Below, piece by piece: positions 46,896 to 56,841 of a stretch of 64,000 nt of DNA. Under the pieces are notes generated by a model. That model was not told the DNA's origin and ran no database searches. It was given only the letters and a program-made list of their open reading frames with translations. The translations under genes were made by a program, and so were the position numbers. Source of the DNA: Serratia fonticola (GTDB lineage Bacteria; Pseudomonadota; Gammaproteobacteria; Enterobacterales; Enterobacteriaceae). The stretch lies in contig NZ_CP011254.1 in NCBI RefSeq assembly GCF_001006005.1, positions 3,410,001 through 3,474,000 of the forward strand, in the 5' to 3' direction. Positions within the stretch are counted from its first letter, which is position 1. Every line of letters starts with the position of its first letter.

Positions 46896-47556
46896 AATCG
46901 TGCAGGTTCCAGTTACGAAGCTCGACCGTCTGATAGCCGAGTAAATGAACAAATTCCTGTACCAGAATGGGATGCACATCGGCAATCCCGACACCTGGTG
47001 CCAGCGCGCTGACCTGTGTCATCTGCATTCCGGCATAACCGCAGGGGTTGATGCGTTGGAAAGGGGTGAGATCCATGGCGACATTCAGGGCCAGGCCATG
47101 AAATGAGCTACCTTTGCGGATCCGCAAACCTAATGAACAAATCTTTTGTTCGCCCACGTACACGCCGGGCGCATCCGGGCGGGCGCGTGATTCGATCTTG
47201 AAATGGGCGAGGGTATTAATAACGGTCTCTTCCAAGGCCGTGACGAGTTGGCGAACACCTACTTTATTGCGTTTCAGATCCACCATCACGTACAGCACCT
47301 GCTGGCCTGGACCATGATAGGTAACCTGGCCGCCGCGATCGCTCTGGATCACCGGGATATCGCCTGGCATCAGCAGATGTTCTGCCTTACCGGCCTGGCC
47401 TTGGGTGAACACGGCTTGATGCTGCACCAGCCACAATTCATCAAGCGTGGACTCATCGCGGTGATTGGTGAAGCTGTGCATGGCTTGGGATACAGGCTCA
47501 TAGGGCTGCAACCCTAGCTGACGGAGAATGATCTTATTGTGTTGCAAGCGGGGCAT
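46888..47556 (-). CDS. lipB: Octanoyltransferase LipB
   Basis: A 222-residue octanoyl-ACP:protein transferase that supplies LipA's substrate. [40 protein letters not shown] and [20 protein letters not shown] (catalytic Lys region), with the catalytic Cys in NPCGYAGM. The ATG at 47556 gives a length near E. coli LipB but has no clear ribosome binding site; the frame stays open to 47616. E. coli has ybeF between lipB and lipA; here they overlap. Confidence 0.95.
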   Translation of the reverse strand: MPRLQHNKIILRQLGLQPYEPVSQAMHSFTNHRDESTLDELWLVQHQAVFTQGQAGKAEHLLMPGDIPVIQSDRGGQVTYHGPGQQVLYVMVDLKRNKVGVRQLVTALEETVINTLAHFKIESRARPDAPGVYVGEQKICSLGLRIRKGSSFHGLALNVAMDLTPFQRINPCGYAGMQMTQVSALAPGVGIADVHPILVQEFVHLLGYQTVELRNWNLHDYE

Positions 47557-47692
47557 CGTCAGGTTACAGAAGTGGTAAAAAACATTATACCGGGCGCTCT
47601 GGCCCGCGACCAGCATTTATCCCTGGCGAACCAGAGCAACCCGGACAGCGCTTGTGCTGAACCAGGTTGGCTGGCAGGGAGTTATGCTGTAA

Positions 47693-47959
47693 TTACAGCA
47701 CCATACGGACAATTTCAATATTGCCCAACTCTTCATACAACGTTTCCACCTGATCGATATGGGTGGCGGTGATGGTGATGGAAACGGAGTGGTAGTTGCC
47801 TTTGCTGCTCGGTTTGACCTGCGGGTTGTAATCCCCTGGAGCATGGCGTTGCACCACTTCAACCACCTGGTCTACCAGCTCGGGGTGTGCCAGGCCCATT
47901 ACCTTGTAGGTAAAGGTACAGGGGAATTCGAGCAGTTCGTTCAGTTTAGTCTTTTGCAT
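47693..47959 (-). CDS. ybeD: YbeD, UPF0250 protein
   Basis: An 88-residue ACT-like small protein ([40 protein letters not shown]), highly conserved in enterobacteria between dacA and lipB. Thought to be a regulatory or stress-linked protein; no firm function. The ATG is 102 bases after dacA. Confidence 0.93.
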   Translation of the reverse strand: MQKTKLNELLEFPCTFTYKVMGLAHPELVDQVVEVVQRHAPGDYNPQVKPSSKGNYHSVSITITATHIDQVETLYEELGNIEIVRMVL

Positions 47960-47996
47960 GTGGGTGCGCTCCAGCTGTGGCGGATCTCTAAATTAT

Positions 47997-48018
47997 AACT
48001 CCCGCCGGGGCGGGAGTT
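47997..48018 (-). terminator. Hairpin after dacA
   Basis: AACTCCCGC and GCGGGAGTT arms around a four-base loop, 44 bases after the dacA stop, followed on the - strand by ATAATTTA. A likely intrinsic terminator, partly lacking a clean T run. Confidence 0.65.
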
Positions 48019-48061
48019 AGTGTTAATTGTTATATGGGGCCGAACTCAGCCGATTCAAGGG

Positions 48062-49273
48062 TTAGCCGAACCAGTGATGGAACATCAGGCGGATATAATC
48101 CACGATGCGGCCGAAGAAGCCACCTTCTTTCACTTCGTTCAGCACCACCAGTGGGCGCTGATCGATGGTTTTGCCATCCAGCTGGAAATTGATGGTGCCA
48201 ACCACCTGGTTTTTGGCCAGCGGAGCATGAATTTCCGGGGTGTTCAGCACGTAGCTGGCTTTCAGATCTTTCATCCGGCCGCGTGGGATGGTCAGATAGG
48301 CATCTTTGTCTACGCCCAGCTCGACGCGATCGGCATCACCGAACCAAACCGGTTCAGAAGCGAACTCTTTGCCTGCTTTCAGCGGTGCGACGGTTTCAAA
48401 GAAGCGGAAGCCCCAGGTCAGCAGTTTTTTGCTTTCGGTTTCGCGGCCTTTGTAGGTACGGCCACCCAGCACGGCGGAGATCAGACGCATCTGGCCTTCC
48501 GTCGCTGAAGCCACCAGGTTATAACCCGCCGCATTGGTGTGGCCGGTTTTAATCCCATCGACGTTCAGGCTGGTATCCCACAGCAGACCGTTACGGTTCA
48601 GCTGACGGATATTGTTGAAGGTGAACTCTTTTTCTTTATAGATAGCGTATTCGTCTGGCACATCGCGGATCAGCGCCTGGCCGATCAACGCCATATCACG
48701 CGCCGAGCTGAACTGGCCTTCCGCATCCAGGCCGTGTACGGTTTGGAAGTGGGTATTTTGCAGGCCCAGCTGTTTGACGTAGGTATTCATCAGGTTAACG
48801 AATGCGTCCTGGCTACCCGCGACGTAGTCCGCCATGGCGACACAGGCATCGTTACCGGATTGCAGGTTGATACCACGAGTCAGCTTGGAAACTGGCACGC
48901 GGTCGCCCGGCTTGAGGAACATCAGCGAGGAGCCTTTGAACACCGGGTTGCCGGTGGCCCAGGCATCCTGACCTACGGTGACCATATCGTCCTGGCCAAT
49001 CTTGCCGGATTTCAGCGCCTGGCCGATGACGTAGCTGGTCATCATTTTGGTCAGGCTGGCAGGGTCGCGGCGTGCGTCGGCGTTCGATTCCGCCAACACT
49101 TTACCGGAGTTGTAATCAATCAGGATGTAGGCCTCAGCATCAATCTGCGGTACACCTGGGATCATGGTTTTAATATTAACGTCGTCTGCGTGGGCAACTG
49201 ACGCTGCGCTGAGCGCGATGGCAGTGCCAAGCGTGAGGCTTTTGATTAAGCGAAAAGAGGTTACCTGTTTCAT
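48062..49273 (-). CDS. dacA: D-alanyl-D-alanine carboxypeptidase PBP5
   Basis: A 403-residue penicillin-binding protein that trims pentapeptides to tetrapeptides in the periplasm. Signal peptide to about A29 (VAHA), active-site S73 and K76 in SLTKMM, SGN at 139-141, KTG at 242-244, and a C-terminal amphipathic anchor [14 protein letters not shown]. Almost identical in layout to E. coli PBP5. The - strand context dacA-rlpA-mrdB-mrdA is conserved. Confidence 0.96.
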   Translation of the reverse strand: MKQVTSFRLIKSLTLGTAIALSAASVAHADDVNIKTMIPGVPQIDAEAYILIDYNSGKVLAESNADARRDPASLTKMMTSYVIGQALKSGKIGQDDMVTVGQDAWATGNPVFKGSSLMFLKPGDRVPVSKLTRGINLQSGNDACVAMADYVAGSQDAFVNLMNTYVKQLGLQNTHFQTVHGLDAEGQFSSARDMALIGQALIRDVPDEYAIYKEKEFTFNNIRQLNRNGLLWDTSLNVDGIKTGHTNAAGYNLVASATEGQMRLISAVLGGRTYKGRETESKKLLTWGFRFFETVAPLKAGKEFASEPVWFGDADRVELGVDKDAYLTIPRGRMKDLKASYVLNTPEIHAPLAKNQVVGTINFQLDGKTIDQRPLVVLNEVKEGGFFGRIVDYIRLMFHHWFG

Positions 49274-49339
49274 GATCGGGACTACAACATCCGTAAAAGT
49301 TAAGTTAAAAAACGAGTCACACTATAGCAGACGGGGCCC

Positions 49340-49447
49340 CGGCAGGCATTAGCCATTCGGCCGACAGTAGGGGGTTTACACAGATTTACCTGAAAGAAAA
49401 TGTTTCAGATAAGTCAACGACCTGCTGTCGGCGGCATCGGCCTGCCG
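49340..49447. repeat. Nested palindrome between rlpA and dacA
   Basis: Outer arms CGGCAGGC (49340) and GCCTGCCG (49440), inner arms GCCGACAGTAGG (49360) and CCTGCTGTCGGC (49421) with one mismatch, and a central CTGAAA/TTTCAG hairpin. About 108 bases that could fold into one long stem. It follows the rlpA stop by 11 bases, so it lies in the rlpA-dacA mRNA. Confidence 0.6.
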
Positions 49448-49457
49448 AGTTTCACGA

Positions 49458-50540
49458 CTAGGGTGCGGCAGTGATAAAGGACTGTTGTTGTGCCTCAGTG
49501 GCCAGACGCTGTTGCAACTGTGCGGCCTGTTGACGATTGCTGAACGGGCCAAGCTGCACGCGGTAGACGGCGCCGTTGGCGGCGACCTTACCAGGAACGC
49601 CGAACTGCTGGCTCAACTGCTGTTGCCAGCTTTGCGCACGCTCGGCATTACTCAGGGCACCTACCTGAACGACATAGCTACCGCTGGCACTGGTTGCAGC
49701 TGCGGTGGCCGCAACCGGGGCTGCAGTTGGCGCGCTGATGACCGGCTGGGGTTCTGACCCTTCCAATACGCCTGGGGCTAACGGCTGCGGCGCACCAAGG
49801 AAACCACCGCTACGGCCAGTGGAGGCGGCAGGGGTTGCGCTACTGTCGTTGTAGTTCATGCTGCCGTTGTCAATCGCTTGTGCGGCAGGGGCGGCAACCG
49901 GTGCCGATTGCTGCATCGGTGTATCCATACCGCCGCCGGAACTGAGATCCGGGCGTGGAGGCAGGGCGTAGCTCTGTTTGGCGACGACGGTACCCACGGT
50001 ACCAGGGCCGCTCAACGTGCCATCTGGAGCAACCTTGATAAAGTCGACCTTCACCTTGGTGTTGCTGGACAGGTTGAGGCGATCGGCGGCAGCTTTGGAC
50101 AGATCGATAATCCGGCCAGAGGTATAAGGGCCGCGATCGTTCACGCGTACCACCAGTTGACGGCCATTGGCCAGGTTGGTGACGCGTACATAGCTAGGAA
50201 TAGGCAAGGTGGGATGTGCAGCGGTCAGCGCATTGGGATCGAACTGCTCACCAATAGCGGTAGTGTTGCCGTTGGCTTCTTCGCCGTACCAGGCTGCCAG
50301 GCCGGTTTGCGAGAAGTTCTGCGGATCTTGCACGATGCGATAAGTGTCGCCATTAACCTTATAATCCTGCAGAGTGCCAGGGTTATAGGGTTCATAGTGA
50401 GGCTCCACGCCGCCGATCTCGGTCACCGGCCCGTTGTAGGCTTGTTGCACCGGAGCCTGTGTTTCTTCCGTCGTGGTGGTACAGGCGGAAAGTAATACCG
50501 CAGCAGCAACCGCGCCGACCCAAAGCCATTCCTTACGCAT
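49458..50540 (-). CDS. rlpA: Septal-ring lytic transglycosylase RlpA, lipoprotein
   Basis: A 360-residue lipoprotein: lipobox LLSAC (Cys20), double-psi beta-barrel domain (about 75-170; GLAAWYGEEANGNTTAIGEQ, VVRVNDRGPY with catalytic Asp), a long Ala/Pro/Ser-rich linker (about 200-280) and a C-terminal SPOR domain (YVVQVGALSNAERAQSWQQQ, YRVQLGPF) that binds denuded glycan strands at the septum. It follows mrdB as in E. coli. Confidence 0.94.
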   Translation of the reverse strand: MRKEWLWVGAVAAAVLLSACTTTTEETQAPVQQAYNGPVTEIGGVEPHYEPYNPGTLQDYKVNGDTYRIVQDPQNFSQTGLAAWYGEEANGNTTAIGEQFDPNALTAAHPTLPIPSYVRVTNLANGRQLVVRVNDRGPYTSGRIIDLSKAAADRLNLSSNTKVKVDFIKVAPDGTLSGPGTVGTVVAKQSYALPPRPDLSSGGGMDTPMQQSAPVAAPAAQAIDNGSMNYNDSSATPAASTGRSGGFLGAPQPLAPGVLEGSEPQPVISAPTAAPVAATAAATSASGSYVVQVGALSNAERAQSWQQQLSQQFGVPGKVAANGAVYRVQLGPFSNRQQAAQLQQRLATEAQQQSFITAAP

Positions 50541-50550
50541 TGCACACCTC

Positions 50551-51663
50551 TTATAGATTTTTAGACAACATTTTCCGATGCGTGTGGATCGACATCACGA
50601 TGCCGAACCCAGCCATGAGTACGATCAGCGCCGAACCCCCGTAACTGACCAAAGGCAAAGGTACGCCAACTACCGGTAAAATGCCACTGACCATACCAAT
50701 GTTAACAAACACATAGACGAACAGGATCAGCATCAGCCCACCGACCATTACGCGGCCAAAGGTGGTCTGTGCGCGGGCGGCGATCATCAGCCCGCGGATA
50801 ATCACCAGCAGATACAGCACCAGCAGCACTAATACGCCGATCAGGCCAAGTTCTTCCGCCAACACCGCGAAGATAAAGTCGGTGTGGCGTTCCGGCAGGA
50901 ATTCGAGCTGAGACTGAGTGCCGTGCAGCCAGCCTTTACCCGATAGGCCGCCAGAGCCGATGGCGATTTTCGACTGAATAATATGGTAACCAGCCCCTAA
51001 CGGATCGCTTTCCGGATCGAGCAGCATCATCACGCGGTCACGCTGATAGCCGTGCATCAGGAAGAACCACAACACTGGAATAAAGGCGGCCAACGCCACG
51101 GCAGCCACGGCAATCAGCTTCCAGCTCATCCCCGACAGGAACAGCACAAACAGGCCAGAGGCGGCGATCAGGATTGAAGTGCCCAGATCGGGTTGTGCAG
51201 CAACCAGCAAGGTGGGTAGGAAGATCAGCACCAGCGCGATGCCGGTATTCTTCAGCGAAGGTGGGCACACGTCACGGTTCATAAAGCGTGCCACCATCAG
51301 CGGCACGGCGATCTTGGCGATTTCCGAAGGCTGGAAGCGCACAAAGCCCAGATCCAGCCAGCGCTGTGCGCCTTTACTGATTTGGCCAAAGGCATCCACC
51401 AGGATCAGCAATATCACGCAGAAAATATACAGGTAGGGGGCCCAGCTTTCATAAACCCGCGGTGGGATTTGCGCCATCACGCCCATCACGATCAGCCCCA
51501 TCAGGATCTGGCCGATTTTGCGCTCCATCATGCCCATATCCTGGCCGCTAGCGCTCCACATCACAACGGCGCTGTAGATCAGCAAGGCCAGAATAAATAA
51601 CAGGAATGTGGGGTCGATATGGATTTTGGTCCAGATAGAGCCCTTTTGTTGGCTTTCAGTCAT
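50551..51663 (-). CDS. mrdB: Peptidoglycan glycosyltransferase RodA
   Basis: A 370-residue SEDS-family protein with ten membrane segments, the glycan polymerase of the elongasome partnered with PBP2. Blocks: [35 protein letters not shown] (catalytic Asp region), [20 protein letters not shown] and the C-terminal [16 protein letters not shown]. The gap from mrdA is eight bases, and rlpA follows at ten bases. Confidence 0.96.
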   Translation of the reverse strand: MTESQQKGSIWTKIHIDPTFLLFILALLIYSAVVMWSASGQDMGMMERKIGQILMGLIVMGVMAQIPPRVYESWAPYLYIFCVILLILVDAFGQISKGAQRWLDLGFVRFQPSEIAKIAVPLMVARFMNRDVCPPSLKNTGIALVLIFLPTLLVAAQPDLGTSILIAASGLFVLFLSGMSWKLIAVAAVALAAFIPVLWFFLMHGYQRDRVMMLLDPESDPLGAGYHIIQSKIAIGSGGLSGKGWLHGTQSQLEFLPERHTDFIFAVLAEELGLIGVLVLLVLYLLVIIRGLMIAARAQTTFGRVMVGGLMLILFVYVFVNIGMVSGILPVVGVPLPLVSYGGSALIVLMAGFGIVMSIHTHRKMLSKNL

Positions 51664-51671
51664 GTTCTACC

Positions 51672-53567
51672 TTAATCACCTTCTATACCTGGCGGCAGCG
51701 GTTCTGCATCCGGTAATTGCGTATTGTTGTCGCCCAGCAGGATATGGTCGAGGATCTGACGGGTAATGGTGCCTACCGCCGGCCCTGAACCGCCGTTCTC
51801 CAAAATGATGGCCACTGACACCGTTGGGTTATCAAATGGGGCAAAGGCGGTCATCAATTTATGGTCCCGCAGATGTTCTGCGAGCTTATGGGCGTTATAG
51901 GTTTCATAGCCGAATACCTGCGCGGTACCCGATTTTGCCGCGGCTTTATACGGCGTTCCTGCAAAGAACTTGCGCGCCGTGCCGTTAGGCCGGTTGGCAA
52001 CGCCGTACATGCCGTCTTTGGCTATTTCCCAGAAGCCTGAATGGATATCGCCGATCTGCTTGCTCTCTTTTTGCTTGAACGGCACCAACACGCCGTTGAT
52101 CTTGGTACTTTGCAGCAGATGCGGATCTTTGACGTTGCCGTCGTTAATCAGGGTGTTCAGCGCCTTGGACATCTGGATCGGCGTAGCGGTCCAGTAGCCC
52201 TGGCCGATGCCCACCGGAATGGTGTCGCCCTGATACCACGGTTTCTTGTAACGTTTGAATTTCCAGTCGCGCGTTGGCATCAGGCCGGAACGCTCTTCGG
52301 AAAGATCGATACCGGTATATTCGCCGTAGCCGAATTTGGTCAGCCAGGTGGACAGGCGATCGATCCCCATGTCGTACGCTACCTGATAGAAGTAGGTATC
52401 CGCAGATTCTTCCAGCGCTTTGGTGACGTTGAGGCGGCCATGGCCCCATTTTTTCCAGTCGCGGAAGCGTTTCTCTGACCCAGGCAATTGCCACCAGCCC
52501 GGATCGAACACGACGGTATTTTTGGTGATCACCCCGGCACTGAGAGCGGAAACGGCAATATAGGGTTTAACCGTGGAGGCTGGAGGGTATACCCCTTGGG
52601 TGGCACGGTTGATCAGCGGGCGGTTCGGATCGTTGAGCAGCCCCTGATAATCCTTGTTGGAGATACCATCAACAAACAGGTTGGGATCGTAGCTTGGGTT
52701 GGAAACCATCGCCAAAATTCCCCCGGTGCGCGGATCGCTGACCACCACGGCGGCACGGCTACCGACCAGCAACTGCTCGATATAGCGTTGCAGGTTGAGA
52801 TCCAGCGTCAGATAAACGTCTTTACCGGCGGAAGGCGGTTGTTCATGTAATTGGCGGATCACCCGGCCACGGTTGTTGACTTCAACCTCTTCATAGCCGG
52901 TTTTGCCATGCAGAACATCTTCATAGTAACGTTCGATACCCAGCTTGCCGATATCATGGGTGGCGGCATAGTTGCGTAGCTGGCCGTCTTTGTCCAGGCG
53001 TTCGAGGTCGCGGTCGTTAATTTTCGACACGTAACCGATCACGTGGGTGAGGGCAGACCCATAAGGATAATAGCGGCGTTGATAGCCTTTGACTTCCGCA
53101 CCAGGGAAGCGGAATTGATTGACGGCAAAACGGGCCACCTGCACTTCGGTCAGCGGGGTTTTCACCGGGATCGAGACGAAACGGCGCGAGCGCTTGCGCT
53201 CTTTTTCAAAGTTGGCGATATCGTCGTCGGTGAGATCGACCACCGGGCGCAAGGCATCCAGCGTGGCTTTCAGATCGTCCACCTTCTCCGGCATCAGTTC
53301 CAACTGGTAAATGGTGCGGTTAAGCGCCAGCGGCGTGCCGTTGCGATCGTAAATTATGCCGCGGCTGGGTGCGATAGGCAGCAGCTTGATGCGGTTTTCA
53401 TTGGAGCGGGTGCGGTAATCTTCAAAACGCACGATTTGCAGATTATACAGATTGGCAATCAGGATGCCTGTCAGCACCAGAATGATAAAAAACGCCACCA
53501 CGGCGCGGCGTACAAACAGGGCAGACTCGGCCGTATAGTCGCGAAAAGGGTTACGTTCTATTTTCAT
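51672..53567 (-). CDS. mrdA: Penicillin-binding protein 2
   Basis: A 631-residue class B PBP, the transpeptidase for rod-shape elongation. One N-terminal helix (about 20-40), pedestal domain with SRGIIYDRNGTPLALNRTIY and ATHDIGKLGIERYYEDVLHG, then the transpeptidase domain with STVK (PPASTVKPYIA), SAD (EESADTYFYQ) and KSGTAQVFG. The ATG at 53567 fits E. coli PBP2; a GTG at 53585 would add six residues. Confidence 0.95.
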   Translation of the reverse strand: MKIERNPFRDYTAESALFVRRAVVAFFIILVLTGILIANLYNLQIVRFEDYRTRSNENRIKLLPIAPSRGIIYDRNGTPLALNRTIYQLELMPEKVDDLKATLDALRPVVDLTDDDIANFEKERKRSRRFVSIPVKTPLTEVQVARFAVNQFRFPGAEVKGYQRRYYPYGSALTHVIGYVSKINDRDLERLDKDGQLRNYAATHDIGKLGIERYYEDVLHGKTGYEEVEVNNRGRVIRQLHEQPPSAGKDVYLTLDLNLQRYIEQLLVGSRAAVVVSDPRTGGILAMVSNPSYDPNLFVDGISNKDYQGLLNDPNRPLINRATQGVYPPASTVKPYIAVSALSAGVITKNTVVFDPGWWQLPGSEKRFRDWKKWGHGRLNVTKALEESADTYFYQVAYDMGIDRLSTWLTKFGYGEYTGIDLSEERSGLMPTRDWKFKRYKKPWYQGDTIPVGIGQGYWTATPIQMSKALNTLINDGNVKDPHLLQSTKINGVLVPFKQKESKQIGDIHSGFWEIAKDGMYGVANRPNGTARKFFAGTPYKAAAKSGTAQVFGYETYNAHKLAEHLRDHKLMTAFAPFDNPTVSVAIILENGGSGPAVGTITRQILDHILLGDNNTQLPDAEPLPPGIEGD

Positions 53568-53605
53568 CCCGCTGCTTTTTTTCACTCTGTTACTGTCACC
53601 ACCGG

Positions 53606-54076
53606 TTACTCCCGGTGGTAAGGATGATTTGTAGTAATACTCCAGGCGCGGTAGAGGCTCTCTGCCACCAAAACACGCACTAAAGGATGCGGTAACGTTA
53701 ACGGGGAAAGCGACCAGCTTTGCTCAGCGGCGGCTTTACAGGCCGGAGCCAGCCCCTCAGGGCCGCCAATCAACAGGCTGACGTTGCGGCCATCCTGTTT
53801 CCAGCGTTCGAGCTGTTGTGCCAACTGGGGCGTTTCCCACGGGGTGCCTGGGATATCCAACGTAACGATGCGGTTACCTTTGCCCACCGCTGCCAGCATC
53901 TGCTCGCCTTCCTTTTCCAGAATGCGTTTGATATCAGCATTCTTGCCGCGTTTGCCCGCCGGGATCTCGGTCAGTTCAAACGGCATATCTTTCGGAAAGC
54001 GATGCAGGTAATCCATAAAGCCGGTCTGCACCCAGTCGGGCATTTTGGTGCCGACTGCAACCAATTGCAGTTTCAC
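53606..54076 (-). CDS. rlmH: 23S rRNA pseudouridine-1915 methyltransferase RlmH
   Basis: A 156-residue SPOUT methyltransferase that methylates pseudouridine 1915 of 23S rRNA on assembled 70S ribosomes. [20 protein letters not shown] start, [20 protein letters not shown] (SAM knot) and [20 protein letters not shown] (knot end) are family signatures. Located three bases after rsfS, as in E. coli (ybeA-ybeB). Confidence 0.96.
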   Translation of the reverse strand: MKLQLVAVGTKMPDWVQTGFMDYLHRFPKDMPFELTEIPAGKRGKNADIKRILEKEGEQMLAAVGKGNRIVTLDIPGTPWETPQLAQQLERWKQDGRNVSLLIGGPEGLAPACKAAAEQSWSLSPLTLPHPLVRVLVAESLYRAWSITTNHPYHRE

Positions 54077-54079
54077 CGC

Positions 54080-54397
54080 TTAACCCCAGAGCTTTTCCAG
54101 TTCGTACAATTGGCGACTTTCTTCCTGCATCACGTGCACGATCACTTCGCCCAGATCGACCACTACCCAATCGGAAACGGCCTGGCCTTTCATGCCATAC
54201 AGTTCCATACCGGCATCGCGGGCTTCTTGCACGACGTGTTCGGCAATCGACATCACATGACGGCTTGAGGTGCCGGTACAGATGATCATGCAGTCGGTGA
54301 TGCTGGATTTGCCCTGAACATCCAGAGCGACAATATCTTGGCCTTTCATGTCATCAATTTTATCGATAACGAAATCTTGGAGCGCTTTACCTTGCAA
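54080..54397 (-). CDS. rsfS: Ribosomal silencing factor RsfS
   Basis: A 105-residue protein that binds L14 and blocks subunit joining under starvation: [53 protein letters not shown] and [15 protein letters not shown]. In E. coli cobC follows upstream; here 183 bases without a gene separate it from nadD. Confidence 0.95.
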   Translation of the reverse strand: MQGKALQDFVIDKIDDMKGQDIVALDVQGKSSITDCMIICTGTSSRHVMSIAEHVVQEARDAGMELYGMKGQAVSDWVVVDLGEVIVHVMQEESRQLYELEKLWG

Positions 54398-54580
54398 AGG
54401 TTCCCCCTCGGGTTGTTCTGTTCATCAGGAAGCTGAGGGCAACTGCCCAAAGTCACTGGCCTGAATCGTGATGGTTTCGGCAGGATGCCGCTGAAAGCCT
54501 GCTGGTTTTGCCCAGCTAGCCAAGATCCTTGGGGTTTTCAGCGGATACCTGAAAAATAGCGGCGCAGTATAGCATGCGGC

Positions 54581-55243
54581 CTATCGATATAAACCCTGTA
54601 ACTCGATATAACGCTGCACCGGGCGCGGCAGCAAATCGTCACAGCTGATGCCTTGGTGACGGCGCTGGCGTATCTCGGTGGCGGATATCTCCAGTAATGG
54701 GGTATCAGCCAGGTAGATAAACCCGTGCGGCTGGCGGCTGAGCAGGGCGGCATCGGCGATCTGGTGCTGTTCCAGCCAGCGTTGCAGCTCTGGCGTATCC
54801 ATCTGCTGGTTATAACCCGGGCGCGCCAGCACCAACAGGTGGCAGAAGTGCAACAGGTCTTGCCAGCGATGCCATTTGTGCAGGCTCAGCAGTGAATCCT
54901 GGCCAATAATAAACGCCAGAGGCGCTGCGGCGCCACGTTCTTTACGAATCGTTTCGAAAGTCTCGATGGTGTAAGACGCGGTGGTGCGGTGCAATTCACG
55001 ATCGTCCACGGTAAACAATGGGTTACCGGCGATGGCCAGCTCGACCATGGCTAGCCGCTGCTGCGCGTTAGCCTCCGGCTGTGGCCGATGGGGAGGCACA
55101 TGGTTGGGCAACAACGTGACCTTCTCAAGGCCGACTTCTTCAGCCAAGGCCGCCACCGGGCGCAGATGGCCATAGTGGATTGGGTCAAAAGTGCCACCGA
55201 AAAAGGCGTGCAGGGTATGCGGCTGTTGCGGGCTAGTAGGCAT
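54581..55243 (-). CDS. nadD: Nicotinate-nucleotide adenylyltransferase NadD
   Basis: A 220-residue nucleotidyltransferase making deamido-NAD from NaMN and [23 protein letters not shown] holds the ATP-binding (H/T)xGH site, [14 protein letters not shown] follows, and [15 protein letters not shown] is the C-terminal ISxTxIR motif. The ATG at 55243 overlaps holA by 11 bases; a longer reading to 55345 would run inside holA. Confidence 0.95.
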   Translation of the reverse strand: MPTSPQQPHTLHAFFGGTFDPIHYGHLRPVAALAEEVGLEKVTLLPNHVPPHRPQPEANAQQRLAMVELAIAGNPLFTVDDRELHRTTASYTIETFETIRKERGAAAPLAFIIGQDSLLSLHKWHRWQDLLHFCHLLVLARPGYNQQMDTPELQRWLEQHQIADAALLSRQPHGFIYLADTPLLEISATEIRQRRHQGISCDDLLPRPVQRYIELQGLYR

Positions 55244-56267
55244 CGGTGACACTCGTCGCCAGAGGTTTGCCGCAAAGCAGCATCGACAGGGTTTCCAGCT
55301 CCGGCCAAACCGACTGGCCGTAGTCTTTCTTGAGGGTGAGCTCAATTTGCGCCAACAGGTGCACCGCCTGCCGCAATTGTTGACCCGACAGGCGTTGCAG
55401 AGCCTGAGTGATCAGGCTGCGGCGGTTTTGCCAGACCTTGAGCTGATCGAATAGCGTACGTAGTGGGGTGTGCGCCATGCGGCGTTGCAGGTTCAGCAGC
55501 ATCAGCAGTTCCCGTTGCAGGGTGCGCAGCAAGATCACCGGCTCGACATCCTCTTGCTGGAGTTGCCGCAAGATATGCCAGGCACGTTTGCTTTTGCCTG
55601 CCAGTAGGGCATCCAGCCAGTGGAACGGGCTGAAGTGGGCAGCATCGTTTACCGCCTGCTCTACGCGGGGCAGCGTCAGTTTACCATCGGGGTGCAGCAG
55701 TGATAACCGTTCTAACGCCTGCGAAAGTGCCAGCAGGTTGCCTTCATAGCAGTAACACAGTAGTTGATTGGCTGCGTCATCGAGATCCAACTGCATGGAT
55801 TTGGCTCGCTGGGCGACCCAGCGCGGCAGCTGTGCCTGTTCCGGCGTTTGGCAACTGACCATGACGCCATTAGCGCTGAGAGCCTTGAACCAGGCGCTGT
55901 TCTCCTGGGCTTTGGTCAGGCGCGGGCCGCGCAGTACCAACAGGATATCGTCATGCAGCAAAGCGGCCAGCTTGACCAGTTGCTCGCCGATCGGGGCCGT
56001 TGGGCCGTTCTCGGGGAAAATCAGCAGCAGGGTTTGCCGGCTGGCAAACAGGCTCATAGCCTGGCAGATGCTGAAGATGGCATCCCAGTCGGTATGGACA
56101 TCCAGGGAAATGCTGTAATGCTCGGTGAACTCTTGCTGTTGGGCGGCCTGGCGGATCAGATCTTGGCTTTCCTGCAGCAACAAGGGTTCATTTCCGCTCA
56201 ATAAATAACAAGCGCGCAGCCCCTCTCGGAGCTGCGCGGCAAGTTGTTCAGGATAAAGACGGATCAT
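55233..56267 (-). CDS. holA: DNA polymerase III delta subunit HolA
   Basis: A 344-residue clamp-loader subunit that opens the beta clamp: [40 protein letters not shown] with the clamp-binding N-terminal domain, [20 protein letters not shown] and [20 protein letters not shown]. Start overlaps the lptE stop; 3' end overlaps nadD. Confidence 0.95.
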   Translation of the reverse strand: MIRLYPEQLAAQLREGLRACYLLSGNEPLLLQESQDLIRQAAQQQEFTEHYSISLDVHTDWDAIFSICQAMSLFASRQTLLLIFPENGPTAPIGEQLVKLAALLHDDILLVLRGPRLTKAQENSAWFKALSANGVMVSCQTPEQAQLPRWVAQRAKSMQLDLDDAANQLLCYCYEGNLLALSQALERLSLLHPDGKLTLPRVEQAVNDAAHFSPFHWLDALLAGKSKRAWHILRQLQQEDVEPVILLRTLQRELLMLLNLQRRMAHTPLRTLFDQLKVWQNRRSLITQALQRLSGQQLRQAVHLLAQIELTLKKDYGQSVWPELETLSMLLCGKPLATSVTDAY

Positions 56268-56827
56268 TGTGCTGGGGTACTGGCCGCTTTTTCACCAGCG
56301 ATAGCGGCTTTTTCTTGCGTTTCTTGCACCGCCGCGTGCACTGCCAGCATCTTACGCAGAATTTGCTGGGCAGCCTGCTCACGCATTTCCTGCATGATGA
56401 TGTCCTGCTCGGAGTCTTTGGCCAACGCAGTCAACGGGTTATCAAAGAACGAACGGAACACTTTGACGTTGATCGGGTAAATATCATGCCCCGGGATCAG
56501 CACCTGAGCCTGCACCGTCATCACCAATTGATACTCCGCCGTTTTACCATCCTGGAAGATCGAAACCGTATCCTGGCTTTGCGTCGAATTGACGATGCGC
56601 AGTGACGGGACTTCCTTGTGGGCCGGATCGTATTTGACCACGGTAGCCCCGCTTAGACGCAATTGCTCGCGCACGGCACGGGTCAGTGGGCCAAAGGGAT
56701 CGTAGCTGTCCAGGATCAGCGTATGCAATTCTGTGGGCACCTGCGCGGTGCCGCGCAGATGAAAACCGCAGCCGGCGGTGACAAGCACCGCCAACCCCAG
56801 CAACAACGTCAGAATACGAAGTCGCAC
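56264..56827 (-). CDS. lptE: LPS-assembly lipoprotein LptE
   Basis: A 187-residue outer-membrane lipoprotein that plugs the LptD barrel in LPS export. Lipobox VTAGC (Cys20), then [20 protein letters not shown] and [20 protein letters not shown]. The Ala/Glu-rich C-terminal tail is typical. It starts 14 bases after leuS and overlaps holA. Confidence 0.95.
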   Translation of the reverse strand: MRLRILTLLLGLAVLVTAGCGFHLRGTAQVPTELHTLILDSYDPFGPLTRAVREQLRLSGATVVKYDPAHKEVPSLRIVNSTQSQDTVSIFQDGKTAEYQLVMTVQAQVLIPGHDIYPINVKVFRSFFDNPLTALAKDSEQDIIMQEMREQAAQQILRKMLAVHAAVQETQEKAAIAGEKAASTPAQ

Positions 56828-56841
56828 AAAGCCTCCTTGAG

